Below, piece after piece: positions 25,143 to 32,454 of a stretch of 41,037 bases of DNA; positions within the stretch are counted from its first letter, which is position 1; the number at the start of each line of letters is the position of its first letter. Made by a program: the position numbers and the translations under genes. Origin of the DNA: Prevotella sp. UBA2746. GTDB taxonomy: Bacteria; Bacteroidota; Bacteroidia; Bacteroidales; Bacteroidaceae. The DNA is taken from assembly GCA_002353555.1 (NCBI GenBank), contig DEJO01000055.1, forward strand, positions 1 to 41,037. Reading direction: 5' to 3'. Below the pieces are notes generated by a model. The model was given only the letters and a program-made list of their open reading frames with translations, had not been told where the DNA came from and did not search any database.

Positions 25143-27239
25143 TTAGTTCTTCTTTAAGACTACTGCCGACCGTGCCGGGATATAGAGTTTGAGCCACTCT
25201 TTCTTATCCTCGACATACAGCGGATCGAAATTGGTGAAGTGGGTAACGCTGTCATCGGCAAAACCATGACCGCCAAAGTCCGTTGCGTCAGTGTTGAGAA
25301 CGACGCTGTATGAACCTGTCGGGACAAGGAATCCATAGTCTGTGAACGAGCGGGTCGGCGAGAAGTTGAAGACAAACACGAGGTCGCCGCGCATGAACGC
25401 CAGCACCTGATCGCCGTCATTGTGCCAGATTTCCTGAACGGGAGTCTTGTTGAAGTTCTTCTCGCTCTTGATCACCTTCAGCATCTCACGGTCGAAGTCG
25501 CCCAGCCAGTGGTAGCAGAGGTCTTTGTTGTCTACCAGGTTCCACTGACGACGGGCATACTTGTAGCTCCATCCGTTGCCTTCGCGCGGGAAGTCTATCC
25601 ATTCCGGATGTCCGAACTCATTACCCATGAAGTTCAGATAGCCTCCGTTAATGGCACCTGCCGTGACCAGACGGATCATTTTGTGCAGGGCAATACCTCG
25701 CTCAGCCACGCCGTTGAGGTCTTTCTTGGAGAAGTGCCAGTACATGTCGGCATCTATCAGCCTGAAGATAATGGTTTTGTCACCCACCAATGCCTGGTCG
25801 TGCGACTCGCAATAAGAGATGGTCTTCTCATCGGGACGGCGGTTCTTGACCTCCCAGAAGATGCTCGACGGCTTCCAGTTTTCGTCGCTCTGCTCTTTGA
25901 TGGTCTTGATCCAGTAGTCTGGAATGTTCATCGCCATACGATAGTCGAAGCCATAGCCGCCGTCTTCGAACTTGGCAGCCAGCCCCGGCATGCCGCTCAC
26001 CTCTTCAGCGATGGTGATGGCATTCGGGTTCACCTCGTGTATCAGTTTGTTGGCAAGTGTCAGGTAGCAGATGGCATTGTCGTCCTGATGACCGTTGAAA
26101 TAGTCGGCATAGTTGCAGAATGCCTCGCCCAGTCCGTGGCTATAGTAGAGCATGGAAGTCACGCCGTCGAAGCGGAAACCGTCGAAGTGGAACTCTTCCA
26201 GCCAATACTTACAGTTGGAAAGCAGGAAGTGGATGACGTCGTCCTTGCCGTAATCGAAGCAGAGCGAGTCCCAGGCTGGATGCTCATGGCGGTCGCCGGC
26301 ATAGAAGTACTGGTTGGGGTCGCCAGCAAGGTTTCCGAGACCTTCCACCTCATTCTTCACGGCATGGGAGTGTACGATGTCCATGATGACGGCAACGCCC
26401 TTCTGATGGGCAGCATCTATCAGGTGTTTCAGTTCTTCCGGCGTACCAAAGCGGCTGCTGGAAGCGAAGAAAGAGCTGACGTGATAGCCAAAGGAACCAT
26501 AGTAGGGATGCTCCTGTATCGCCATGATCTGTATGCAGTTGTATCCGTCTTCGACGATACGCGGCAGAACGTTCTCGCGGAACTCATCGTAGGTGCCCAC
26601 CTTCTCTGCATCTTCGCCCATACCGATGTGGCATTCATAGATGAGTAGTGGGTCTTTCTTGGCCTTGAATGTCTTCTTCTTCCACTCGTAGGGCGTGGCG
26701 GGATTCCACACCTGAGCGGAGAATATCTTGGTCTGGTCGTCCTGAACCACGCGGCGCACCCATGCGGGTATGCGTTCGCCCTCGCCACCGTTCCAGTGTA
26801 CGTGCATCTTGTACAGGTCGCCATGCTTCATGGCCTTGTTTGGCAACTTCAGTTCCCAGTTGCCCGTACCCTCGATGCGCTTGGCGCGATATGCTTCGTC
26901 TTCCGTCCAGTTGTTGAAGTCGCCAACGAGATAGATGTCCGTAGCGTTGGGTGCCCACTCGCGGAACACCCACCCACGTGCAGTCTTGTGGAGTCCGAAA
27001 TACTCATGTCCGTTGGCGAAGTCGGAGAGCGTCTGCTTGCCGTTCTGCGTCAACTGTCCCAGCTTCCAAAGAGCATGGTCGTGGCGGCCGCGGATAGCAT
27101 CCTCGAAAGGTTCCAGCCATCCGTCGTTCTGCACCAGCCCGATGTGCTTAGGAGCCTTGGGAGTCTTCGGGGCTTTCGCCGCTGTCGCCTTCTTGGTGGC
27201 CGCCTTCTTGGTGGCGGTTGTCTTCTTTGTTGTAGCCAT
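25143..27239 (-). CDS. glgB: 1,4-alpha-glucan branching enzyme with lysine/alanine-rich N-terminal tail
   Basis: A 698-residue GH13 enzyme that makes alpha-1,6 branches in glycogen. A CBM48 domain (about 60-160) is followed by the catalytic barrel, with nucleophile Asp358 in GFRFDGVTS and acid/base Glu412 in TIAEEVSG, plus YCESHDQALVGDK and a C-terminal beta domain. Residues 1-32 are an unusual Lys/Ala/Thr/Pro tail (MATTKKTTATKKAATKKATA and on) like histone H1-type tails; it is not part of the enzyme fold. No other glg genes are present; a membrane protein gene follows without a gap. Confidence 0.93.
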   Translation of the reverse strand: MATTKKTTATKKAATKKATAAKAPKTPKAPKHIGLVQNDGWLEPFEDAIRGRHDHALWKLGQLTQNGKQTLSDFANGHEYFGLHKTARGWVFREWAPNATDIYLVGDFNNWTEDEAYRAKRIEGTGNWELKLPNKAMKHGDLYKMHVHWNGGEGERIPAWVRRVVQDDQTKIFSAQVWNPATPYEWKKKTFKAKKDPLLIYECHIGMGEDAEKVGTYDEFRENVLPRIVEDGYNCIQIMAIQEHPYYGSFGYHVSSFFASSSRFGTPEELKHLIDAAHQKGVAVIMDIVHSHAVKNEVEGLGNLAGDPNQYFYAGDRHEHPAWDSLCFDYGKDDVIHFLLSNCKYWLEEFHFDGFRFDGVTSMLYYSHGLGEAFCNYADYFNGHQDDNAICYLTLANKLIHEVNPNAITIAEEVSGMPGLAAKFEDGGYGFDYRMAMNIPDYWIKTIKEQSDENWKPSSIFWEVKNRRPDEKTISYCESHDQALVGDKTIIFRLIDADMYWHFSKKDLNGVAERGIALHKMIRLVTAGAINGGYLNFMGNEFGHPEWIDFPREGNGWSYKYARRQWNLVDNKDLCYHWLGDFDREMLKVIKSEKNFNKTPVQEIWHNDGDQVLAFMRGDLVFVFNFSPTRSFTDYGFLVPTGSYSVVLNTDATDFGGHGFADDSVTHFTNFDPLYVEDKKEWLKLYIPARSAVVLKKN

Positions 27240-27295
27240 AATCAGAACCTTGATGGGGGGTAAGGATTAAAGATGAAACGGGAAAGGTGTTAGTG

Positions 27296-27742
27296 TCAGA
27301 CTGACTTCACCTTGAAGATGGCTTTGCGGATGTTGCCTTCGCCGATGCAGGGCTGGTGTCCGTCCCAGGGGAAGAAGATGGCAAACTCACCCGGCTTGCA
27401 GTTGACCATCGTCTCGGCTTTCAGTCCGGGATATTTCGTCACGTCCTTCTCAGCATTGTATTCTGCGGCGGGCATGTCGCAAAGTGGCATGTAGCCATAG
27501 CTCTCCGGTGCGTCGAGGGGAATCTGGATGTCGAGCATGTTCTTGTGGGTTTCAAAGTTGGCAGCCTCTTCGGTCTTGCCCTTTGCCACCTGAATGTTCA
27601 CAAACAAGTCCTTGTCTTTGATCAAGTGCTTGCCTTCCTCAAGGGTGTTAAGGTCGTTTTCCTTGATGAACTTCACCACGTCAGCAAACAGCGGGTTCAC
27701 GCTGACATACTTCTCAAGATTGTCTAATGTGTCTACAATCAT
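27296..27742 (-). CDS. YhcH/YjgK/YiaL family protein
   Basis: A 148-residue cupin-like protein of the YhcH/YjgK/YiaL (EbgC-like) family. Recognisable parts are an N-terminal helix (MIVDTLDNLEKY), HKNMLDIQIPL, and the C-terminal FAIFFPWDGHQPCIGEG with a His that could bind metal. Family members are tied to sugar or sialic acid metabolism, but the exact reaction is unclear. It lies 56 bp before glgB in the same direction. No signal peptide. Confidence 0.85.
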   Translation of the reverse strand: MIVDTLDNLEKYVSVNPLFADVVKFIKENDLNTLEEGKHLIKDKDLFVNIQVAKGKTEEAANFETHKNMLDIQIPLDAPESYGYMPLCDMPAAEYNAEKDVTKYPGLKAETMVNCKPGEFAIFFPWDGHQPCIGEGNIRKAIFKVKSV

Positions 27743-27818
27743 AATGTTTCATTTTATAAGGTTATACAATAAATTTATCTCGCTTTCATTCTTTGGGAGA
27801 GCCTCCTCCTCTCCTCCC

Positions 27819-28931
27819 CTATTCCAATATGCGCCGCCCGTTGTCATACCTGCCACGGGCGATGACCTGTCCGTTGCGGTCGCGCTCTACAAACTTGCCG
27901 TCCCGGTTACCGTTGCGATAATAGCCTTCGAAGCGTGTGCCGTCCTTGCTCACTTCGATGGCTTTGCCGTTGCGTACGCCATGATAGTAAACGCCGCGGA
28001 ACTTGGAGCCGTCGCTGTAGTGGATGATGATGTCGCCCTCGACGGTGCCGTTGCGGAACTGACCTTCATAGATGTCGCCCTCCTTGCGCGTCAGCTTGCC
28101 TTGTCCGTTCTGCTTGTCGTTCTCCCAGTAGCCGGTATAGATGTCGCCGTTCTTCCACGTCATCGTGCCAAACCCCGACTTGTCACCTTTGAGAAAGTGC
28201 CCGTTATAGGTATCGCCGTTGCTGTATTTGAACAGTCCCTGACCCGTGCGTTCACCGTTCTGGTATTCGCCTTCATAGACATCGCCGTCGGAAAACTTGT
28301 AGATGCCCTTGCCGTTCTGGAGGTCGTTGCGCCAGTCGCCGGTATACTTGTCACCGTCGGCATACATGTAGACACCCTTTCCTTCCTTGCGGTTATCTAC
28401 CCACGTGCCGCTGTACGACGAGCCGTCGTCCCAGGCGAACACACCCTGCCCGTTCTTCATGTCGTTCTTCCAGTTGCCGTCATAGTAGGCACCGCCTGCA
28501 AAGGTGTACTTTCCCTTCCCGTTGCGCTTGTCCTTAGACCATCCGCCTTCATACACGTCACCGTTGTAATAGTACATCGTGCCGTGACCTTCCTGATAGT
28601 CGCGATACCACAGTCCCTCATACCTGTTGTTGTTCATGAAGTAGAAGGTGCCGAGGCCGTGCTGCTGGTCCTGAAACCACTCACCGTCATATTTCTCGCC
28701 GTCCGAAAAGGTATAGACACCATGCCCCTGACGCTTGCCCTTGACATACTCTCCTTCGTAGCGATCACCGTTCTTGTAGACGCAAACGCCCTTGCCATAG
28801 GGCTTGCTGCCCGCCATCTCGCCTTCATACTGCCCGCCGTCACGGGTCGTACACGTTCCGACGGTAATCTTCTGGGCTATACAGCATACAGGCAATAAGG
28901 CAAATATAATCGATATAAATAGTGTCTTCAC
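27819..28931 (-). CDS. Exported MORN-repeat protein
   Basis: A 370-residue protein of about fourteen MORN repeats of 23 residues (YEGEY....G.G.Y.F.DGD), covering nearly the whole mature chain, plus a partial last repeat. MORN units form elongated beta hairpin rods. The start is a GTG at 28931 (read as Met), chosen because a signal peptide (KTLFISIIFALLPVCCIA) follows directly and a -7 box TAATTTTG sits at 28965-28958. The longer open frame upstream has no such features and would pre-date the promoter. Likely periplasmic or surface; role and partners unknown. kdsB lies upstream in the same direction, 296 bp away. Confidence 0.8.
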   Translation of the reverse strand: MKTLFISIIFALLPVCCIAQKITVGTCTTRDGGQYEGEMAGSKPYGKGVCVYKNGDRYEGEYVKGKRQGHGVYTFSDGEKYDGEWFQDQQHGLGTFYFMNNNRYEGLWYRDYQEGHGTMYYYNGDVYEGGWSKDKRNGKGKYTFAGGAYYDGNWKNDMKNGQGVFAWDDGSSYSGTWVDNRKEGKGVYMYADGDKYTGDWRNDLQNGKGIYKFSDGDVYEGEYQNGERTGQGLFKYSNGDTYNGHFLKGDKSGFGTMTWKNGDIYTGYWENDKQNGQGKLTRKEGDIYEGQFRNGTVEGDIIIHYSDGSKFRGVYYHGVRNGKAIEVSKDGTRFEGYYRNGNRDGKFVERDRNGQVIARGRYDNGRRILE

Positions 28932-29227
28932 TGTTGATGTCTTCTTTAAATTCAGCCCAAAATTACAAAAAAAAAACGAGAGGGGACGGCAATCGCAGAG
29001 TTTAATTCCCATTTTAACTTTATTTTTAAATACCCAACATGAGAAGGTTGAAGGTTCTTGCCTTGTAAGCGACCAAAGGTCAAGCGGATGGTTGAGGGTT
29101 GAAGTCACTTTATTACTTATATATATATATAAATTAATCTACTCGCGCGTACCTTATTATATTATTTATATTTGTTTTTGGGCAGAGTGACTTAGTGACA
29201 AATTCCAACATCTTCTTTGAAGCGACT
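28932..29227. other. Non-coding spacer between kdsB and the MORN gene
   Basis: The stretch holds the MORN promoter, an AT run (TATATATATATATA near 29130) and two pieces of GGTTGAA-type repeat: GAAGGTTGAAGGTT (29043-29056) and GGTTGAGGGTT (29090-29100). The same two words occur inside kdsB (29711-29731). No gene is seen. Confidence 0.6.
28958..28965 (-). promoter_or_regulatory. MORN gene promoter (-7 box)
   Basis: TAATTTTG on the minus strand matches TAnnTTTG, about 27 bp before the GTG start. A -33 TTTG at the right distance is not evident, so confidence is moderate. Confidence 0.45.
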
Positions 29228-29998
29228 TCAGCCACGCTGGGCAAGGAATTGCTCAGCGCGTTCGAGGTCTTCAGGCGTGTCAATGCCTACCGTCTCCACG
29301 TCGGTCATACCCACCTTGATGCGGTAGCCGTTCTGCAACCAACGCAGTTGTTCAAGACTTTCAGCCAACTCCAGCGAGGACTGCGGCAACCGCGTAACCT
29401 CACGCAACACCTCTGTGCGGTAGGCATAGAGTCCGATATGCTTCAGAAATGGATAGCAGGTGAGCCACTCCTCTTGCGCTTTGCCGCGAACGAAGGGGAT
29501 AACGGAGCGCGAGAAATACATGGCATAGCCTCGGTTGTCGACGACAATCTTCGGTGAATTGGGACTTTTTGCAGCCTCCATGCTCTCAAACGGCTTGCCG
29601 AGGGTGGCTATCTGTGTGGTGTCGTCATCGAAACAACGCATCACCGCCTCTAACTGTGAGCGCTGGATAAACGGCTCGTCACCCTGAATATTGATGACAA
29701 CGTCGGGAAGGAAGGTTGAAGGTTGAGGGTTAGATTGAGGGTAGAGCTTGTCCAATGCCTCGCAGATGCGGTCCGTACCGCTCTGGTGGTCGTTTCTCGT
29801 CATGACAACCTTGCCACCGAACGCCTCGACAGCCTGCCGTATGCGCTCGTCGTCGGTAGCGACATAGACCTCTTCCAACACAGCTGAAACCTGTTCAACA
29901 ACTCTCTCGATAACCAGTTTGCCACCTAAACGGGCAAGCGGCTTGCCCGGAAAGCGCGACGATGCGTAGCGGGCTGGTATGATTCCTATGAATTTCAT
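29228..29998 (-). CDS. kdsB: 3-deoxy-manno-octulosonate cytidylyltransferase with in-frame repeat insertion
   Basis: A 256-residue CMP-Kdo synthetase that activates Kdo for the lipopolysaccharide core. Recognisable parts are the N-terminal IIPARYASSRFPGKPLA (residues 6-22), ATDDERI (47-53), HQSGTDRI (71-78), INIQGDEPFI (102-111) and the C-terminal TVGIDTPEDLERAE. The ATG at 29998 was chosen at the conserved MKFIGIIPARY; 37 upstream codons in the frame cover the promoter. Residues 86-97 (YPQSNPQPSTFL) form an extra surface-loop insertion between HQSGTDRI and the DVVINIQGDE strand. Its DNA is a GGTTGAA-type repeat also found in the spacer beyond the stop codon. The mRNA is probably leaderless. 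Confidence 0.93.
   Translation of the reverse strand: MKFIGIIPARYASSRFPGKPLARLGGKLVIERVVEQVSAVLEEVYVATDDERIRQAVEAFGGKVVMTRNDHQSGTDRICEALDKLYPQSNPQPSTFLPDVVINIQGDEPFIQRSQLEAVMRCFDDDTTQIATLGKPFESMEAAKSPNSPKIVVDNRGYAMYFSRSVIPFVRGKAQEEWLTCYPFLKHIGLYAYRTEVLREVTRLPQSSLELAESLEQLRWLQNGYRIKVGMTDVETVGIDTPEDLERAEQFLAQRG
29711..29741 (-). repeat. Intergenic-type heptamer repeat inside kdsB
   Basis: GAAGGTTGAAGGTT (29711-29724) and GGTTGAGGGTT (29721-29731), followed by AGATTGAGGG, all on the plus strand. The same words occur in the non-coding spacer at 29043-29056 and 29090-29100. In kdsB they read in frame as SNPQPSTF. Confidence 0.85.
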
Positions 29999-30003
29999 GC
30001 CCA

Positions 30004-30034
30004 CAAAGGTACGATTAAGTGATGACAAAGCAAA
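30004..30034 (-). promoter_or_regulatory. kdsB promoter
   Basis: On the minus strand TTTG (30034-30031), 19 bp, then TACCTTTG (30011-30004). The G of the -7 box is 6 bases from the ATG, so transcription should begin at or within about 3 bases of the start codon. Confidence 0.7.
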
Positions 30035-30065
30035 GAGAAAACTTGTTTTTATTTTGCATTCGGGA

Positions 30066-30111
30066 GTTAGCCGCGGTAACTTACGGATGTGCTTAAAAAA
30101 AAAGTGCACAT
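30066..30111. promoter_or_regulatory. Inverted repeats upstream of the pectate lyase promoter
   Basis: GTTAGCCGCGGTAAC (30066-30080) is a near palindrome, and ATGTGC/GCACAT (30087-30092 and 30106-30111) flanks an A-run. Both lie between the divergent kdsB and pectate lyase promoters and could be operators or structural repeats; nothing in the window tells which. Confidence 0.3.
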
Positions 30112-30113
30112 TT

Positions 30114-30145
30114 ATTGCATATTCGCCAAAAACAAATTATATTTG
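30114..30145 (+). promoter_or_regulatory. Pectate lyase promoter
   Basis: ATTG (30114-30117), 20 bp, then TATATTTG (30138-30145). The start site would fall near 30150, leaving a leader of about 37 A-rich bases before the ATG at 30188. Confidence 0.6.
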
Positions 30146-30187
30146 CAGCCATAAAACTACAAACAAATCATTAAAACCTAACAGCAA

Positions 30188-31750
30188 ATGAAAACAAAAT
30201 TACTTCTAAGCGCGGCTCTGTTGTGTATGAGCTCACTTGCTTTTGCAACCAATTACTATGCTGCACCTGGTGCCAAAGGCAGCGGTAAGAGCATCTCCGA
30301 CCCTGGCGACATCAGTTCTCTCATCTCTTCTAAGTCGTTTGTTGGTGGTGACTCTATCTTCCTCATGGATGGAGTTTACTATATCACTGCTACACTTGAC
30401 GTGAAGACACAAGCGGGAACAGCAGACAAGATGACATTCATCGGTGCCTATCCGGGGGCTCACCCCATCATCGACGGCAGCAAGATGCCTTACGGCGGAC
30501 AGACAAACGGCTTCCGCACTCGCGTAGCTTATGTTCACATCTACGGCATCACAGTAAGATATGCGGGCTTCAAGGGCTTCTATCTTCTTGGAAACAACAA
30601 CATCTTAGAGAACTGTACGGCTCAGGCTTGTGTGGATTCAGGTATCGCAATCAGCAATGCCGGCGACTGTAAGATTATCAACTGTGACTCTTACGACAAC
30701 TTCGACTATGAACAGGGAGGTGCTGAAAAGCCTGACTTTGGCGGCAACGCCGACGGCTTCTGCGACAAGCAGTTTACGGGCAACGGCAATACCTACATCA
30801 ACTGCCGCGCTTGGAACAACTCTGACGACGGATGGGACCTATACAAACGGGGGACGAATACGCCCATCGTTTTCATCAACTGCATCACATACGCCAACTC
30901 TCCGGAATACTATGACTTCACGGGTAATCCGCGCCTGGAGGTTGACAAGGCTTGGTTCGACCAAATGGAAGGAAAGACCGCAACGACGACAAAAAAGCAT
31001 ACCGACACCTGGACTCGCACCCACTACTACAACAACGGCAACAAGAACGGATTCAAGATTGGCGGTGCCGGCGTGGCTACCGACGTGACGATGTACCGAT
31101 GCCTTGCCATTGCCAACACGGTGAAGGGCTTCGACCAGAACTACACACAAGGCGACGTGAAGCTGTACAACTGTACGGGCTATGACAACAAGAACAACTT
31201 CCACTTCGGCAGTGCTGAGTGCCGCAGCCTGGACATCAAGAACTGTATCAGCCACTACACGCAAGAGGCTGACTACAGCAACGATAAAAACGAATGGTGG
31301 AAGGACATCATCACCACCGCCAACTATACCCACAGCAGCAACTCATGGGACATGGAAGGCATGAAGCCTACGAATGAAGACTTTGTCAGTCTGGTACCGG
31401 CTTCAAGCATTGCTGCCCGCGATGCTGACGGCAACTTCAACGTACCTACATTGCGGCTGGCAAGCGGCAGCAAGTTCATCGATGCAGGAGAGGTCATCAC
31501 CGGCTATTCCGACTATAAGGGCAGCAAACCCGACCTGGGATGGAAGGAATACGACGGAAGCGTCATCCCCACCAGCATCGACAAGGATGTCACCTCGCTG
31601 CAAGGTGCACGCCGGCTGAACATCTACGACACCAATGGCAAGCTGGTAGGCATGGTCAGCGACGGCAACATCGACAAGCTGAACCTGAAGCACGGCATCT
31701 ACATCGTTCGCGACTTCGACACGAACAAAGCAATAAAGATCAGGAAATAA
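30188..31750 (+). CDS. Pectate lyase, polysaccharide lyase family 9, secreted
   Basis: A 520-residue secreted parallel beta-helix enzyme. Signal peptide residues 1-20 (ending LAFA). The PL9 active site is visible: calcium-binding Asp189 (NADGF), Asp213, Asp214 and Asp217 (NNSDDGWD) and the catalytic Lys290 (NGFKIGG). PL9 enzymes cleave polygalacturonate by beta-elimination. The last 65 residues (SIDKDVTSLQGARRLNIYDT and HGIYIVRDF) resemble a C-terminal sorting or anchoring domain of type IX-secreted proteins, which is inference. It is a single-gene unit with its own promoter and terminator. No SusC/D pair or other pectin genes adjoin it. Confidence 0.85.
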   Translation: MKTKLLLSAALLCMSSLAFATNYYAAPGAKGSGKSISDPGDISSLISSKSFVGGDSIFLMDGVYYITATLDVKTQAGTADKMTFIGAYPGAHPIIDGSKMPYGGQTNGFRTRVAYVHIYGITVRYAGFKGFYLLGNNNILENCTAQACVDSGIAISNAGDCKIINCDSYDNFDYEQGGAEKPDFGGNADGFCDKQFTGNGNTYINCRAWNNSDDGWDLYKRGTNTPIVFINCITYANSPEYYDFTGNPRLEVDKAWFDQMEGKTATTTKKHTDTWTRTHYYNNGNKNGFKIGGAGVATDVTMYRCLAIANTVKGFDQNYTQGDVKLYNCTGYDNKNNFHFGSAECRSLDIKNCISHYTQEADYSNDKNEWWKDIITTANYTHSSNSWDMEGMKPTNEDFVSLVPASSIAARDADGNFNVPTLRLASGSKFIDAGEVITGYSDYKGSKPDLGWKEYDGSVIPTSIDKDVTSLQGARRLNIYDTNGKLVGMVSDGNIDKLNLKHGIYIVRDFDTNKAIKIRK

Positions 31751-31755
31751 AGAAT

Positions 31756-31785
31756 GAGCGGGGATGCCTTTTGGCATCCCCGCTC
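31756..31785 (+). terminator. Strong intrinsic terminator after the pectate lyase gene
   Basis: A perfect 13-bp stem (GAGCGGGGATGCC with GGCATCCCCGCTC) around a TTTT loop, followed by TCTTTATCTCTTT. It begins 5 bp past the stop codon and ends 11 bp before the stop of the convergent amidase gene, so it may serve both directions. Confidence 0.85.
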
Positions 31786-31796
31786 TCTTTATCTCT

Positions 31797-32429
31797 TTAG
31801 GACTTCATCGCTTTTCTCAGACACTTCATAAACCGCTGGTATTCCGTCTGTGTGATGTCCACCTTGCCGAAGCATCGCTTATGGGGATAGCGCGCCTTAT
31901 AGTTGTTGCGCACCATTTCGTGGGTCACGATGTTCTGCACAGGAATGTTGTACTTCTCTATCAGCGGCAGCAAGTACTCGATGGCACTGTCTATCTGGTC
32001 TTGCGTCAGGGGCTCTACGAGCGTGTTGCCCTGAAACTCGATGCCGATGGTGAAGTGGTTGCAACCTTCCCTGTCGCCTAATACGGAACGTCCGGCATGA
32101 TAAGTGACCGCCTCTGGCGGACACATGATGTAACGGGTTCCGTCAGTATCTATCATCACGTGGGTTCCTACCTTCCTCTTCGATGAGGTCAGTACCTCCA
32201 ACGAACGTTGTGCCGTGGGTTCTGCCGTATGGTGCAGGATGACACCCTGGACGTCGTTGACGGCATCGTGGTCGATGTTGGGGGTGGGATGGCTCACTTC
32301 CTGGTAGCCCGTCTTCCGGACATACGGCTCCTCTTGCTGTTGCATGCTGCCTTGCGAAACCGCCCACAGCAGGGTTGCCGAGGCTATGCAGGCTATGCTG
32401 ATCAATACTTTCTTCATGGGTTTCTTCAC
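31797..32429 (-). CDS. N-acetylmuramoyl-L-alanine amidase (Amidase_2/PGRP fold)
   Basis: A 210-residue amidase that cleaves between N-acetylmuramic acid and the stem peptide. An N-terminal hydrophobic segment (about residues 6-24) is a signal peptide or anchor. The domain starts at about 50, with HHTAEP (first zinc His), HVMIDTDGTRYIMCPPE, HAGRS, NHFTIGIEFQGN and THEMVRNN (a further His). The start may be either ATG (32429 or 32417). It ends the leftward lon group and faces the pectate lyase terminator. Confidence 0.85.
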   Translation of the reverse strand: MKKPMKKVLISIACIASATLLWAVSQGSMQQQEEPYVRKTGYQEVSHPTPNIDHDAVNDVQGVILHHTAEPTAQRSLEVLTSSKRKVGTHVMIDTDGTRYIMCPPEAVTYHAGRSVLGDREGCNHFTIGIEFQGNTLVEPLTQDQIDSAIEYLLPLIEKYNIPVQNIVTHEMVRNNYKARYPHKRCFGKVDITQTEYQRFMKCLRKAMKS

Positions 32430-32454
32430 TTTTATTTTATGAGATAATGGACTA

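Noticed and set aside
29167..29174. TATATTTG on the plus strand as a promoter
   Set aside because: It would fire into the kdsB antisense strand with no gene behind it; AT-rich sequence makes chance matches likely.
29999..30109. Upstream 37-codon extension of KdsB
   Set aside because: It covers the consensus promoter, and conserved KdsB sequence begins at the ATG at 29998.
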